From: G963665085 sp963665085 | Lineage (GTDB): Bacteria; Bacteroidota; Bacteroidia; Bacteroidales; JAAAOM01 | Assembly (NCBI GenBank): GCA_963665085.2 | Contig: CAXXXS010000001.1 | Span: forward strand, 4,960,001 to 5,024,000 | DNA: 64,000 bases | Reading direction: 5' to 3' | Part shown: positions 34,775-43,115 of the stretch, piece by piece | How positions within the stretch are numbered: position 1 is the first letter of the stretch | How the letters are laid out: every line of letters begins with the position of its first letter | Position numbers and translations under genes: made by a program | The notes under the pieces: model-generated | Seen by the model: only the letters and a program-made list of their open reading frames with translations | Told to the model about the DNA's origin: nothing | Databases searched by the model: none

Positions 34775-36343
34775 ATGTCAGAAGACCAGAAGAAATTATT
34801 GGAAGCCCAACTTTGGGGCATAGCCAATTTATTAAGAGGCAAGATTAGTGCAGATGATTACCGGGATTATATTCTCGGTTTTATCTTTTATAAGTACCTG
34901 AGTGAAAAACAATACTTATATGCCAATGAATTACTTGAAGGAGAAAAGATAATCGATTATATAAAAGTAACTGATACTGAAACCTTAGAAGCCATAAAAG
35001 AGGAATCGCTTTTGAAACTGGGTTACTTTTTAAAACCTAAAGAGCTATTTTCTGAATTGGCTAAAAAAGGGAATGCTGATACCGAAAGTGAAAGCAACTA
35101 TATTATTGAAGACTTGCAAGCCGTGATGAATCACATTGAACAAAGTACAATGGGGACTGAATCGGAGGACGATTTCACGGCTTTATTTGAAGATTTGGAT
35201 TTAACATCAACAAAGATTGGAAGAACTGTTGGAGCAAGAAATGAAATTATAGTTAAAATATTGAATCATCTCGACAAAATTGATTTTAAGCTACAGGATG
35301 TTGATTCTGACGTATTGGGAGATGCTTACGAATATTTAATTGCAAAATTTGCTGCCGGAGCCGGAAAATCAGCAGGAGAATTTTATACTCCCCAACAAGT
35401 ATCTAAAATACTGGCTAAGATTGTTACCAGTGGAAAGAAAAAATTAAAATCGGTTTATGACCCTACATGTGGTTCGGGTTCTTTGTTGTTGCGTGTAGCA
35501 AAAGAGGTTGAAGTTGTTGACGAATACTACGGGCAGGAACTTAACCGTACCACATTTAATCTTGCTCGCATGAACATGATTTTGCATGATGTTCATTACC
35601 GTAATTTTGACATTCGCCAGGAAGATACTTTAGAAAACCCACAACATCTCGACAAGCGTTTTGAGGCTGTGGTTGCCAATCCACCATTCTCAGCTCATTG
35701 GAAAAGCGATGAAAATCCATTGAACAGCACCGATGAACGTTTTAGTCAATACGGTAAATTGGCACCAAAAACAAAAGCTGATTATGCTTTTGTTACCCAC
35801 ATGGTTCACCAATTAGCCGATAACGGAACAATGGCTACTGTATTACCTCACGGAGTTTTGTTTCGTGGTGCAGCCGAAGGTGTTATTCGCAGGTATCTAA
35901 TTGAAGACCGCAATTATCTTGATGCTGTAATAGGCTTACCTGCCAATATTTTCTACGGAACATCTATACCAACCTGTATTTTGGTATTTAAAAAGTGCCG
36001 TGAAGTTGATGACAATGTGGTATTTATTGATGCCAGTGGCGATGACCACTTTATTAAAGTTGGTAATCAAAATGAATTGAGGGATTGTGATGTTGAGAAA
36101 ATTGTAACCACCTATCGAAATCGTGAAGCCATCGATAAGTACTCCTATCTTGCATCGTTAGAAGAGATTGCAGAGAATGATTATAACCTAAACATTCCTC
36201 GCTATGTTGATACATTTGAAGAGGAAGAGCCTGTGGATATTAATGCGGTAATGCAGGAAATTAAAACACTGGAAGCCAAACGCTCAGAACTGGACGTTGA
36301 AATTAACGGCTATTTTCAGGAATTGGGATTGAGTTTTTTTTAA
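34775..36343 (+). CDS. hsdM: Type I restriction-modification DNA methyltransferase HsdM
   Basis: 522 aa, normal length. N-terminal HsdM domain (about 5-150; YRDYILGFIFYKYLSEKQ), then the N6-adenine methylase domain: AGEFYTPQQVSKIL, SAM-binding VYDPTCGSGSLLLRVA (about 228-243) and catalytic NPPFSAHW (about 303-310). It transfers methyl groups to adenine within the bipartite site chosen by HsdS and is part of the M2S or R2M2S complex. Upstream of hsdS, which starts 48 bases later. Confidence 0.95.
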   Translation: MSEDQKKLLEAQLWGIANLLRGKISADDYRDYILGFIFYKYLSEKQYLYANELLEGEKIIDYIKVTDTETLEAIKEESLLKLGYFLKPKELFSELAKKGNADTESESNYIIEDLQAVMNHIEQSTMGTESEDDFTALFEDLDLTSTKIGRTVGARNEIIVKILNHLDKIDFKLQDVDSDVLGDAYEYLIAKFAAGAGKSAGEFYTPQQVSKILAKIVTSGKKKLKSVYDPTCGSGSLLLRVAKEVEVVDEYYGQELNRTTFNLARMNMILHDVHYRNFDIRQEDTLENPQHLDKRFEAVVANPPFSAHWKSDENPLNSTDERFSQYGKLAPKTKADYAFVTHMVHQLADNGTMATVLPHGVLFRGAAEGVIRRYLIEDRNYLDAVIGLPANIFYGTSIPTCILVFKKCREVDDNVVFIDASGDDHFIKVGNQNELRDCDVEKIVTTYRNREAIDKYSYLASLEEIAENDYNLNIPRYVDTFEEEEPVDINAVMQEIKTLEAKRSELDVEINGYFQELGLSFF

Positions 36344-36391
36344 TCTAACTGAATCCCTAATGTTATTTAATTAAGAAAGAAAATAGTTGAA

Positions 36392-37621
36392 ATGAAAGAA
36401 AATAGAAAAAATACACCCAATGTTCCAAATTTGAGATTCCCGAAGTTCAATTCAAATTGGGAAGAGAAATATTTATCTGAATTGATGATATTTAAAAATG
36501 GGTTAAATGCGTCAAAAGATGATTACGGAAGTGGTTATAAGTTTATTAATGTACTTGATATTATCAATAATGACTTCATAAAGCATGACTGTATTATCGG
36601 TTCTGTTAATGTAAAAGAGGCCGATTTTCAAAAAAACATTGTAGAATATGGAGATATATTATTTCAACGAAGTTCTGAAACCAGAGAGGAAGTAGGTCAA
36701 GCCAATGTTTACCTTGACGAAGATACACCTTCAACTTTTGGCGGATTTGTTATTCGAGGAAAGAAAAAGGCAGACTACAATCCAATCTTTCTGAATTATT
36801 TGTTAAAGACTGCTTCTGCAAGGAAAGAGATTACATCAAAAAGCGGTGGAAGTACTCGCTATAATGTGGGTCAAGAAACATTAAGCTCTGTTAAAATAAC
36901 TATACCTATTATTGAAGAGCAGAATAAAATAGCCTCGTTACTTTCTAAAATTGAAGCCAGAATTTCTACTCAAAGCAAAATCATTGAGGATTATAAATTA
37001 CTCAAAAAGGGCTTGATGCAGAAAATCTTTAAGCAGAAACTTTGCTTTAAAGATGAAAACGGTAATGCATTTCCTGAATGGGAGGATAAAAAAATGTCGG
37101 AGATAGCGACATTTTTTTCAGGAGGGACACCTAAAAGTACAAATAGTAATTATTATTCTGGAAATATACCATTTATAGGTTCCGGTGATATTTCAAAAGA
37201 AAAGGTGGATTCTTATATTACATACGAAGCATTTGATAGTTCTTCTGCAAAAATGGTGGAAGTTGGCGATATTCTTTACGCATTATATGGAGCTACAAGT
37301 GGTGAAGTCTCCTTATCAAAAATGGAAGGTGCTATTAACCAAGCCGTACTTTGTATCAAAACAATGCAGAATAAGTATTTTATAGCTGAATTATTGAAGT
37401 TTAACAAGGAAAATATTGTCGGTAAATATTTACAAGGAGGTCAGGGAAATCTCTCTGCCAAAATAGTTAAAGACTTAAAATTCTTAATTCCATCAATACC
37501 TGAACAACAAAAAATCGCTTCAACACTCACCGCTCTTGACAATAAAATTGAACTTGAGATTAAGCACTCGAATGAACTAAAAGCCCAAAAACAATATTTA
37601 TTACAAAACCTGTTCGTTTAA
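36392..37621 (+). CDS. hsdS: Type I restriction specificity subunit HsdS (expressed copy)
   Basis: 409 aa. Two target-recognition domains (about 10-180 and 220-385), each followed by a helical spacer: IPIIEEQNKIASLLSKIEAR and IPSIPEQQKIASTLTALDNK. Each half-site of the DNA target is read by one domain. ATG start at 36392 downstream of hsdM makes it the copy in the expressed position. Two segments are repeated, inverted, in the convergent second hsdS: 24 bases at 36418-36441 and 23 bases at 36962-36984. The gene ends in a 4-base overlap with the stop of the second hsdS. Confidence 0.93.
   Translation: MKENRKNTPNVPNLRFPKFNSNWEEKYLSELMIFKNGLNASKDDYGSGYKFINVLDIINNDFIKHDCIIGSVNVKEADFQKNIVEYGDILFQRSSETREEVGQANVYLDEDTPSTFGGFVIRGKKKADYNPIFLNYLLKTASARKEITSKSGGSTRYNVGQETLSSVKITIPIIEEQNKIASLLSKIEARISTQSKIIEDYKLLKKGLMQKIFKQKLCFKDENGNAFPEWEDKKMSEIATFFSGGTPKSTNSNYYSGNIPFIGSGDISKEKVDSYITYEAFDSSSAKMVEVGDILYALYGATSGEVSLSKMEGAINQAVLCIKTMQNKYFIAELLKFNKENIVGKYLQGGQGNLSAKIVKDLKFLIPSIPEQQKIASTLTALDNKIELEIKHSNELKAQKQYLLQNLFV
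36418..36441 (+). repeat. Outer inverted repeat of the hsdS switch, left arm
   Basis: 24 bases identical, in inverted orientation, to 38795-38818. Located just after the hsdS start codon; recombination here would exchange almost the whole specificity gene. Confidence 0.8.
36962..36984 (+). repeat. Inner inverted repeat of the hsdS switch, left arm
   Basis: 23 bases identical, inverted, to 38267-38289; encodes the ISTQSKI part of the central spacer helix. Recombination here would exchange only the second recognition domain. Confidence 0.8.
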
Positions 37622-37640
37622 ACAAACAGGTTTTGTAATA
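37599..37640. repeat. 42-bp palindrome at the meeting point of the two hsdS genes
   Basis: 16-bp arms (37599-37614 and 37625-37640) around GTTTAAAC, with one mismatched pair. It encodes the same C-terminal QNLF(V) in both genes and spans both stop codons; it could also terminate transcription from each side. Confidence 0.75.
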
Positions 37641-38805
37641 GGTGTTTCTTCTGTTGTTTATATTGTTTCAATACTTGCTTTTCTGTTTCGAGCCTATCAT
37701 CAATTGAAGATAGAAAATTTGCAATTCTAATTTGCTCTTGGTATGAAGGCATTTGAATTCTAACTTTCTGTATTTCACCTTTTGATATTTCAATAAAAGT
37801 TGAACCTGAAGATTTTCTTATAAATTTCTTCTTATTGATTTTTATCCAATAATATAGAAATTCAGTATCGTATTTCCCATTAGGCAAAAATGATTGAAAA
37901 CCTTGATTTGTTGCACATTCCACTTTGGTAATGCCAACATCACCTATTGTAGCTCTACTTGTAAAAAGCAAAGTCTTTTCAGGAAGTATCCTTGCAGATG
38001 ACTTTTGTATTCCCAGTGCTGTTATCTTTCTATTACTTCCTTCTATATATTTTTGTTTTATCTCTGTTGGTGTGAACCAATTATACTCCCCATTCCAATA
38101 TTCTGGTTTTGTAGTTTCAGGAGTGCCACCTCCAACTATTTCAGCAATTTCCCCTAACCTATTACTTTTCCAATCTGGAAAATCTTTTCCATTTTTATCT
38201 TTAAATCGCAATTGTTGTGAAAAAATCTGTTGTATAAAACCTTTCATTAAGGATTCTTGATGTTCTATGATTTTGCTTTGAGTAGAAATGCGTTCGTCAA
38301 GTATTGTAAGGAATTTAGATACCCTTTTCTGTTCATCTAGCGAAGGAATATTAAGCTTTAAGTATTTTAATTGACTAGCATACAAATGAACTACTGATAT
38401 ACCTTGTGCAAGCTTAGCTATATCAAGCTTCTTTGCATTATTCAAATAGTAAGATAGAAATACTCCATTCTCATTAGATTTCATGATGTTTAAATCTCCA
38501 CCTAAAGCAACTCCGCTTTTCATAACACATGATGCTGTAGCAATATCAATTTGGGTTTCTCCAGATGCAGGAATTATTACATCATTTTCCTCACTTAAAA
38601 CAAGGTCTTTATTTTCAATGTCTGTTTTAGAAATAACTTCACTTATTACTTCCGAATAATCCGTATAAAGCTGTCCATACCTTATGCATTCAGTTGCACC
38701 ATTTTCTGAAATATCCAGTTTTGATATTCCTTTTCCTTTGCTGAATTTGGCAATATCTTCAAATCTCTTTTCAATCCACTCTCCACTAAACTCTGGGAAT
38801 CTCAA
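37618..38805 (-). CDS. hsdS: Second hsdS, inverted and silent specificity cassette
   Basis: 395 aa frame on the opposite strand, convergent with the first hsdS. It has two recognition domains and two spacer helices (SLDEQKRVSKFLTILDERIS; MPSYQEQIRIANFLSSID). The homology to the expressed gene begins at NLRFPEF, without the ATG and first 13 codons of the expressed copy; the only start is a TTG at 38803-38805. No promoter or ribosome-binding site is evident, so it is probably a silent donor brought into expression by inversion. Inverted repeats at 38267-38289 and 38795-38818 match the expressed copy. Confidence 0.88.
   Translation of the reverse strand: MRFPEFSGEWIEKRFEDIAKFSKGKGISKLDISENGATECIRYGQLYTDYSEVISEVISKTDIENKDLVLSEENDVIIPASGETQIDIATASCVMKSGVALGGDLNIMKSNENGVFLSYYLNNAKKLDIAKLAQGISVVHLYASQLKYLKLNIPSLDEQKRVSKFLTILDERISTQSKIIEHQESLMKGFIQQIFSQQLRFKDKNGKDFPDWKSNRLGEIAEIVGGGTPETTKPEYWNGEYNWFTPTEIKQKYIEGSNRKITALGIQKSSARILPEKTLLFTSRATIGDVGITKVECATNQGFQSFLPNGKYDTEFLYYWIKINKKKFIRKSSGSTFIEISKGEIQKVRIQMPSYQEQIRIANFLSSIDDRLETEKQVLKQYKQQKKHLLQNLFV
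38267..38289 (-). repeat. Inner inverted repeat of the hsdS switch, right arm
   Basis: Reverse complement of 36962-36984, 23 of 23 bases. Confidence 0.8.
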
Positions 38806-38818
38806 ATTTGGAACATTG
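38795..38818 (-). repeat. Outer inverted repeat of the hsdS switch, right arm
   Basis: Reverse complement of 36418-36441, 24 of 24 bases. It includes and extends just upstream of the TTG of the silent copy. Confidence 0.8.
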
Positions 38819-38882
38819 AGGAATAAAGAATATAAAATGTTCTAATAGTTTCCTTTGCGCTTTTTAATCTTAAAAAGTGTAT

Positions 38883-39809
38883 ATGAAAAACCAGGAAAAA
38901 ATCTCAACAATCAGCCAATTATGGTTGAAAGACAAAAAGCAGTATGTTAAAAAATCAACCATCTCGGCTTATATGTTATTAGTAAAAAACCATTTACAAC
39001 CAGCTTTTGGTGAAAATTATCAAATAATGGAAGATGAAGTACAAGCCTTTGTTTTCAGGAAATTAGATGATGGATTAAGCAAAAAAACAATAATGGACAT
39101 ACTTATTGTTTTGAAAATGATTCTCAAGTATGGAGCAAAACAAAACCTGTTACAGTACGAACCGTTTGAAATTCGATATCCTACAGACCAAAAAAGTCAG
39201 CAATTGGAGGTTTTCACCAGAAACGACCAAAAGAAAATAATGAACTACGTTCAGGAGCATTTTACTTTCCGGAATTTAGGTATTTACTTATGCCTAACGA
39301 CAGGATTGCGAATTGGTGAAGTTTGCGCACTTACCTGGGAAGATATAAATACAGAAACAGGATTGATAAGTGTAAATAAAACCATCCAACGCATTTATAC
39401 CATGGAAAACAACATTGGCAAAACTGAACTAATAATCGATAGTCCTAAAACTAAAAACTCTGTTCGTGAGATACCCATGAACCGTGAATTGTTGCGTATG
39501 GTGAAATCCGTTAAAAAGATTGTCAATGCATCCTTTTTCGTATTAACAAACGAAATTAAGAGTACAGAACCACGCACCTACCGTAATTATTACAAAAGCT
39601 TTGTGGATAATCTTGGTATACCACATTTGAAATTTCATAGTTTACGCCACACCTTTGCCACACGCTGCATTGAAAGCAATTGCGATTATAAAACAGTAAG
39701 TGTGTTATTGGGGCATTCAAATATTAGCACAACATTAAACCTTTATGTTCATCCCAACACTGAACAAAAGAAAAAAGCAATAAACCAAATGTTTAGGTCG
39801 CTCAATTAA
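38883..39809 (+). CDS. Tyrosine recombinase of the hsdS inversion system
   Basis: 308 aa from ATG 38883 (a GTG two codons earlier is possible). SAM-like N-terminal domain (about 5-90), then the catalytic domain with all residues: TTGLRIGEVCALTW (first Arg), HSLRHTFATRC (His-x-x-Arg), LLGHSNISTTLNLYVHP (His and Tyr nucleophile near residue 291). It lacks the Arm domain of the element integrases. Its place between the inverted hsdS copies and hsdR is typical of Bacteroidota phase-variable type I systems, where it inverts DNA between the repeats in the specificity genes. Confidence 0.9.
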   Translation: MKNQEKISTISQLWLKDKKQYVKKSTISAYMLLVKNHLQPAFGENYQIMEDEVQAFVFRKLDDGLSKKTIMDILIVLKMILKYGAKQNLLQYEPFEIRYPTDQKSQQLEVFTRNDQKKIMNYVQEHFTFRNLGIYLCLTTGLRIGEVCALTWEDINTETGLISVNKTIQRIYTMENNIGKTELIIDSPKTKNSVREIPMNRELLRMVKSVKKIVNASFFVLTNEIKSTEPRTYRNYYKSFVDNLGIPHLKFHSLRHTFATRCIESNCDYKTVSVLLGHSNISTTLNLYVHPNTEQKKKAINQMFRSLN

Positions 39810-39908
39810 TTAGGTTAAAACCTTGATAATAACAAAAAAGCAATTAGGATACATATTTCTTATAAGTTATAGCTATTTTTGACATTTGGCTATAGAACTA
39901 AACGAAAT

Positions 39909-42800
39909 ATGTCTACTCAACCTGAACAGATACTAGAAAATAACCTTGTTGCACAGTTACAAAAGTTAGGATATAAAAATATTGTTATTAATGATGAAAG
40001 TGATTTATTGACAAACCTGAAATCACAGTTAGAGATTCATAATAAAATTAAACTTTCTGATGGCGATTTTAAACAAATTCTGAACTTCATTAACAAAGGG
40101 AATATCTTTGAAAGAGCTAAAATTCTACGAGACCGGGTTCCCTACGTCAACGATAATGGCGAGCATAAAACGATAGAGTTAATCAATCAAATTCATTGGT
40201 GTCAAAATCAATTCCAGGTTACACAACAAGTAACCATGGAGGGGAATTATAAGAATCGTTACGATGTTACAATTCTAATAAATGGTTTGCCTTTGGTTCA
40301 GATTGAATTAAAGCGCAGGGGACTTGAATTGAAGGAAGCTTTCAATCAAACCAATCGTTATGAAAGGCATTCATATTGGGCTGGCCATGGCTTGTTTCAA
40401 TTTATTCAGATTTTTGTAATCAGCAACGGGGTTAATACAAAGTATTATGCCAATAGTCCGGTAAAAGCCAGGTCTTTTAAACAAACATTTTATTGGAGTG
40501 ATGTAAATAATAAACTCATTACGCAACTTGTTGATTTCACCAATATTTTCTTAGAACCTTGCCATATCTCAAAGATGATTACAAAATATATTGTAATTCA
40601 TGAATCGGACAAGATATTAATGGTGTTACGCCCTTATCAGTTTTATGCAGTAGAAGCCATTGTTGAACGAGTTGAAACAACCAGGAAGTTTGGCTACATA
40701 TGGCATACAACAGGTTCCGGAAAAACGCTTACATCGTTTAAAACAGCTCAAATACTTACAAACTATCCAAAAGTACACAAGGTTGTGTTTGTGGTTGACC
40801 GTAAAGACCTCGACTACCAAACCACCAAAGAGTTTAATGCATTTAGCAAAGGGAGTATTGATGGAACAAACAACACCAACACCCTGGTAAAACAGATGAC
40901 AGGTGATAACAAACTGATTGTAACCACAATTCAGAAGCTAAACACCGCCATTAGCAAGAAAAGGTATTTGGCTCAAATGGAAACTCAAAGCGACAAGCGT
41001 ATTGTTTTCATTTTTGATGAGTGTCACCGTTCTCAATTCGGTAAAACACACGATGACATTAAGAATTTCTTTACTAAATGCCAAATGTTTGGTTTCACCG
41101 GCACACCTATTTTCGAAGAAAATGCAGGGACTAATGAATTTGGGAAACGGACAACTAAAATGTTGTTTGAGAAAAAGCTGCATCAGTATGTAATTACCGA
41201 TGCCATTAGAGACGAGAATGTTCTAAAATTTTCAGTTGAGTACATCAGTACTTTCAAAAAGAAAGATAATATTTTAGATATTGAGGTTGAAGCTATTGAC
41301 GAAGCAGAGGTAATGAATGCTCCAATTCGGCTTAACAATATAGTGGATTACATTATTGCAAATCATAATAGAAAAACTCATAATAAAGAGTTTACAAGTA
41401 TTCTTGCTGTATCAAGTATCGACCCCAAAACAGGTTTTAGTCCCGTAGTTGAATACTATAAGTTATTTCAACAAAAGAAAGAACAAGGGCTTCATAATCT
41501 AAAAGTAGCAACAATCTTTTCTTATCAGGCCAATGAAGATGACAAAGATGCTGTAGGCAATTTTATAGATGAAGAGTTTGCTTTTGAGTCTGACCAAGTA
41601 ATGAATATAGCAGCTGAACCACAAGCTGCATATAATACTCAACATTCAAGAGACTATCTTGAAGAGTTTATAGGAAACTATAATAAGGAGTTTGGTACGA
41701 ATTTCACTACAAAAGACAGTAAAAGCTTTTATAATTACTATAATGATGTTGCTAAGCGAGTAAAACACAAACAGATTGATATATTACTGGTGGTAAATAT
41801 GTTTTTAACTGGTTTCGATAGCAAAACGTTAAATACCTTATATGTAGATAAAAATTTGAAATATCACGGTTTAATTCAAGCCTATTCCAGAACGAACCGC
41901 ATTTTAAATGAGTTAAAATCACAAGGTAACATTGTTTGCTTTAGAAATTTAAAAGGTGCTACCGACAAAGCAATTTCTTTATTTTCAAACATCAATGCTA
42001 AGGATGAAATTATAATGCAGCCATACGAAGAGTATGTTGCCAAATTCAACCAGGCATTTGAAGAGTTATTAAAAATAGCCCCAACCGTTGATAGCGTAAA
42101 CGATTTGATTGATGAAGAACAGGAGCTTGAGTTTATAAAAGCATTCCGTGAGTTGATGCGTTTAAGAAATGTACTTGTTACATTCACTGAGTTTACTTTT
42201 GATGATTTATCAATGGAAGAGCAAGGTTTTGAGGATTATAAAAGCAAATATCTTGACTTATACGATAAAGCAAAATCAACACACCAAAAAGAAAAGGTTT
42301 CTATACTAGGTGATATTGATTTTGAATTAGAGTTAATTCACCGTGATGAAATTAACGTTGCATATATTTTAAAACTTCTGGCTAAACTTAAAGATTCAAC
42401 AGAAGAAGAGCAGGAAAAACAGAAAAAAGCTATTCTTGATTTAATGACCGGAGATGCTCGTATGCGTAGTAAACGTGAATTAATCGAGCGATTTATCCAG
42501 GAAAATTTACCTTCAATTAAAGATTCTGAAGATATACCTGAAGAATTTGAAAACTACTGGAGCAAAGAAAGAATTGTTGCCATTGAAAAACTTAGTGAAG
42601 AAGAGAATCTGGATGCAGAAATGTTACAGGAGGTAATCGGAAACTATATGTTTACCGAGAAAAAGCCGTTACGAGATGATATTATTGGTATGATGAAAAA
42701 GAAACCATCCTTGAAGGAACGGAAAACCATTTCAGAAAGAATCACCGAAAAGATTATTGATTTCGTTGATACATTTATAAGTGGTATTTCAAGAAGTTGA
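39909..42800 (+). CDS. hsdR: Type I restriction endonuclease subunit HsdR
   Basis: 963 aa, start taken at ATG 39909 (MSTQPEQILENNL) rather than ten codons earlier because this is the usual HsdR start. N-terminal nuclease domain with LPLVQIELKRRG (the Glu-x-Lys core, about 138-149), then an SF2 translocase: HTTGSGKTLTSFK (Walker A), VFIFDECHRSQFG (DECH box), GFTGTPIF (motif III), QAYSRTNRI (motif VI). It cuts unmodified DNA after translocation. The C-terminal part is helical and binds HsdM. Followed by a hairpin at 42945-42964. Confidence 0.95.
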   Translation: MSTQPEQILENNLVAQLQKLGYKNIVINDESDLLTNLKSQLEIHNKIKLSDGDFKQILNFINKGNIFERAKILRDRVPYVNDNGEHKTIELINQIHWCQNQFQVTQQVTMEGNYKNRYDVTILINGLPLVQIELKRRGLELKEAFNQTNRYERHSYWAGHGLFQFIQIFVISNGVNTKYYANSPVKARSFKQTFYWSDVNNKLITQLVDFTNIFLEPCHISKMITKYIVIHESDKILMVLRPYQFYAVEAIVERVETTRKFGYIWHTTGSGKTLTSFKTAQILTNYPKVHKVVFVVDRKDLDYQTTKEFNAFSKGSIDGTNNTNTLVKQMTGDNKLIVTTIQKLNTAISKKRYLAQMETQSDKRIVFIFDECHRSQFGKTHDDIKNFFTKCQMFGFTGTPIFEENAGTNEFGKRTTKMLFEKKLHQYVITDAIRDENVLKFSVEYISTFKKKDNILDIEVEAIDEAEVMNAPIRLNNIVDYIIANHNRKTHNKEFTSILAVSSIDPKTGFSPVVEYYKLFQQKKEQGLHNLKVATIFSYQANEDDKDAVGNFIDEEFAFESDQVMNIAAEPQAAYNTQHSRDYLEEFIGNYNKEFGTNFTTKDSKSFYNYYNDVAKRVKHKQIDILLVVNMFLTGFDSKTLNTLYVDKNLKYHGLIQAYSRTNRILNELKSQGNIVCFRNLKGATDKAISLFSNINAKDEIIMQPYEEYVAKFNQAFEELLKIAPTVDSVNDLIDEEQELEFIKAFRELMRLRNVLVTFTEFTFDDLSMEEQGFEDYKSKYLDLYDKAKSTHQKEKVSILGDIDFELELIHRDEINVAYILKLLAKLKDSTEEEQEKQKKAILDLMTGDARMRSKRELIERFIQENLPSIKDSEDIPEEFENYWSKERIVAIEKLSEEENLDAEMLQEVIGNYMFTEKKPLRDDIIGMMKKKPSLKERKTISERITEKIIDFVDTFISGISRS

Positions 42801-42864
42801 TAAAAGTGAGCATTGATGAAATCTGTAGGTGATAATCATTTACTTTTTCTTCCTAAACTTACAT

Positions 42865-42998
42865 GAATTTCTATCTTTATTGAGCTTCACCAAAAGGTAT
42901 AATAATTACGATTGTGCCTAAAAATTACACATAACACTTAAAATTAAGCCTCTAAAGAGGCTTATCGTGTTTATAACCTCTTCGTTTTCTTTGATTTA
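42865..42998 (+). repeat. Direct repeat flanking the GH97 gene, left copy
   Basis: 134 bases closely matching 45355-45494 in the same orientation, including a terminator-like hairpin TAAGCCTCTAAAGAGGCTTA (42945-42964). One copy lies before the GH97 gene and one after. Confidence 0.75.
42945..42964 (+). terminator. Hairpin downstream of hsdR
   Basis: 8-bp stem TAAGCCTC/GAGGCTTA with a 4-base loop, inside the left 134-bp repeat. Not followed by a long T run, so termination strength is uncertain. Confidence 0.5.
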
Positions 42999-43115
42999 CA
43001 GCCACTTGTTACCAAAAGTAAAGGGAGTACATACAAAGCATAAGTATTGGTAGAATTCAAAATAGTATATTTAACCTTTATTAATTTCACAATATTAAAA
43101 TCCATAACAACTAAA

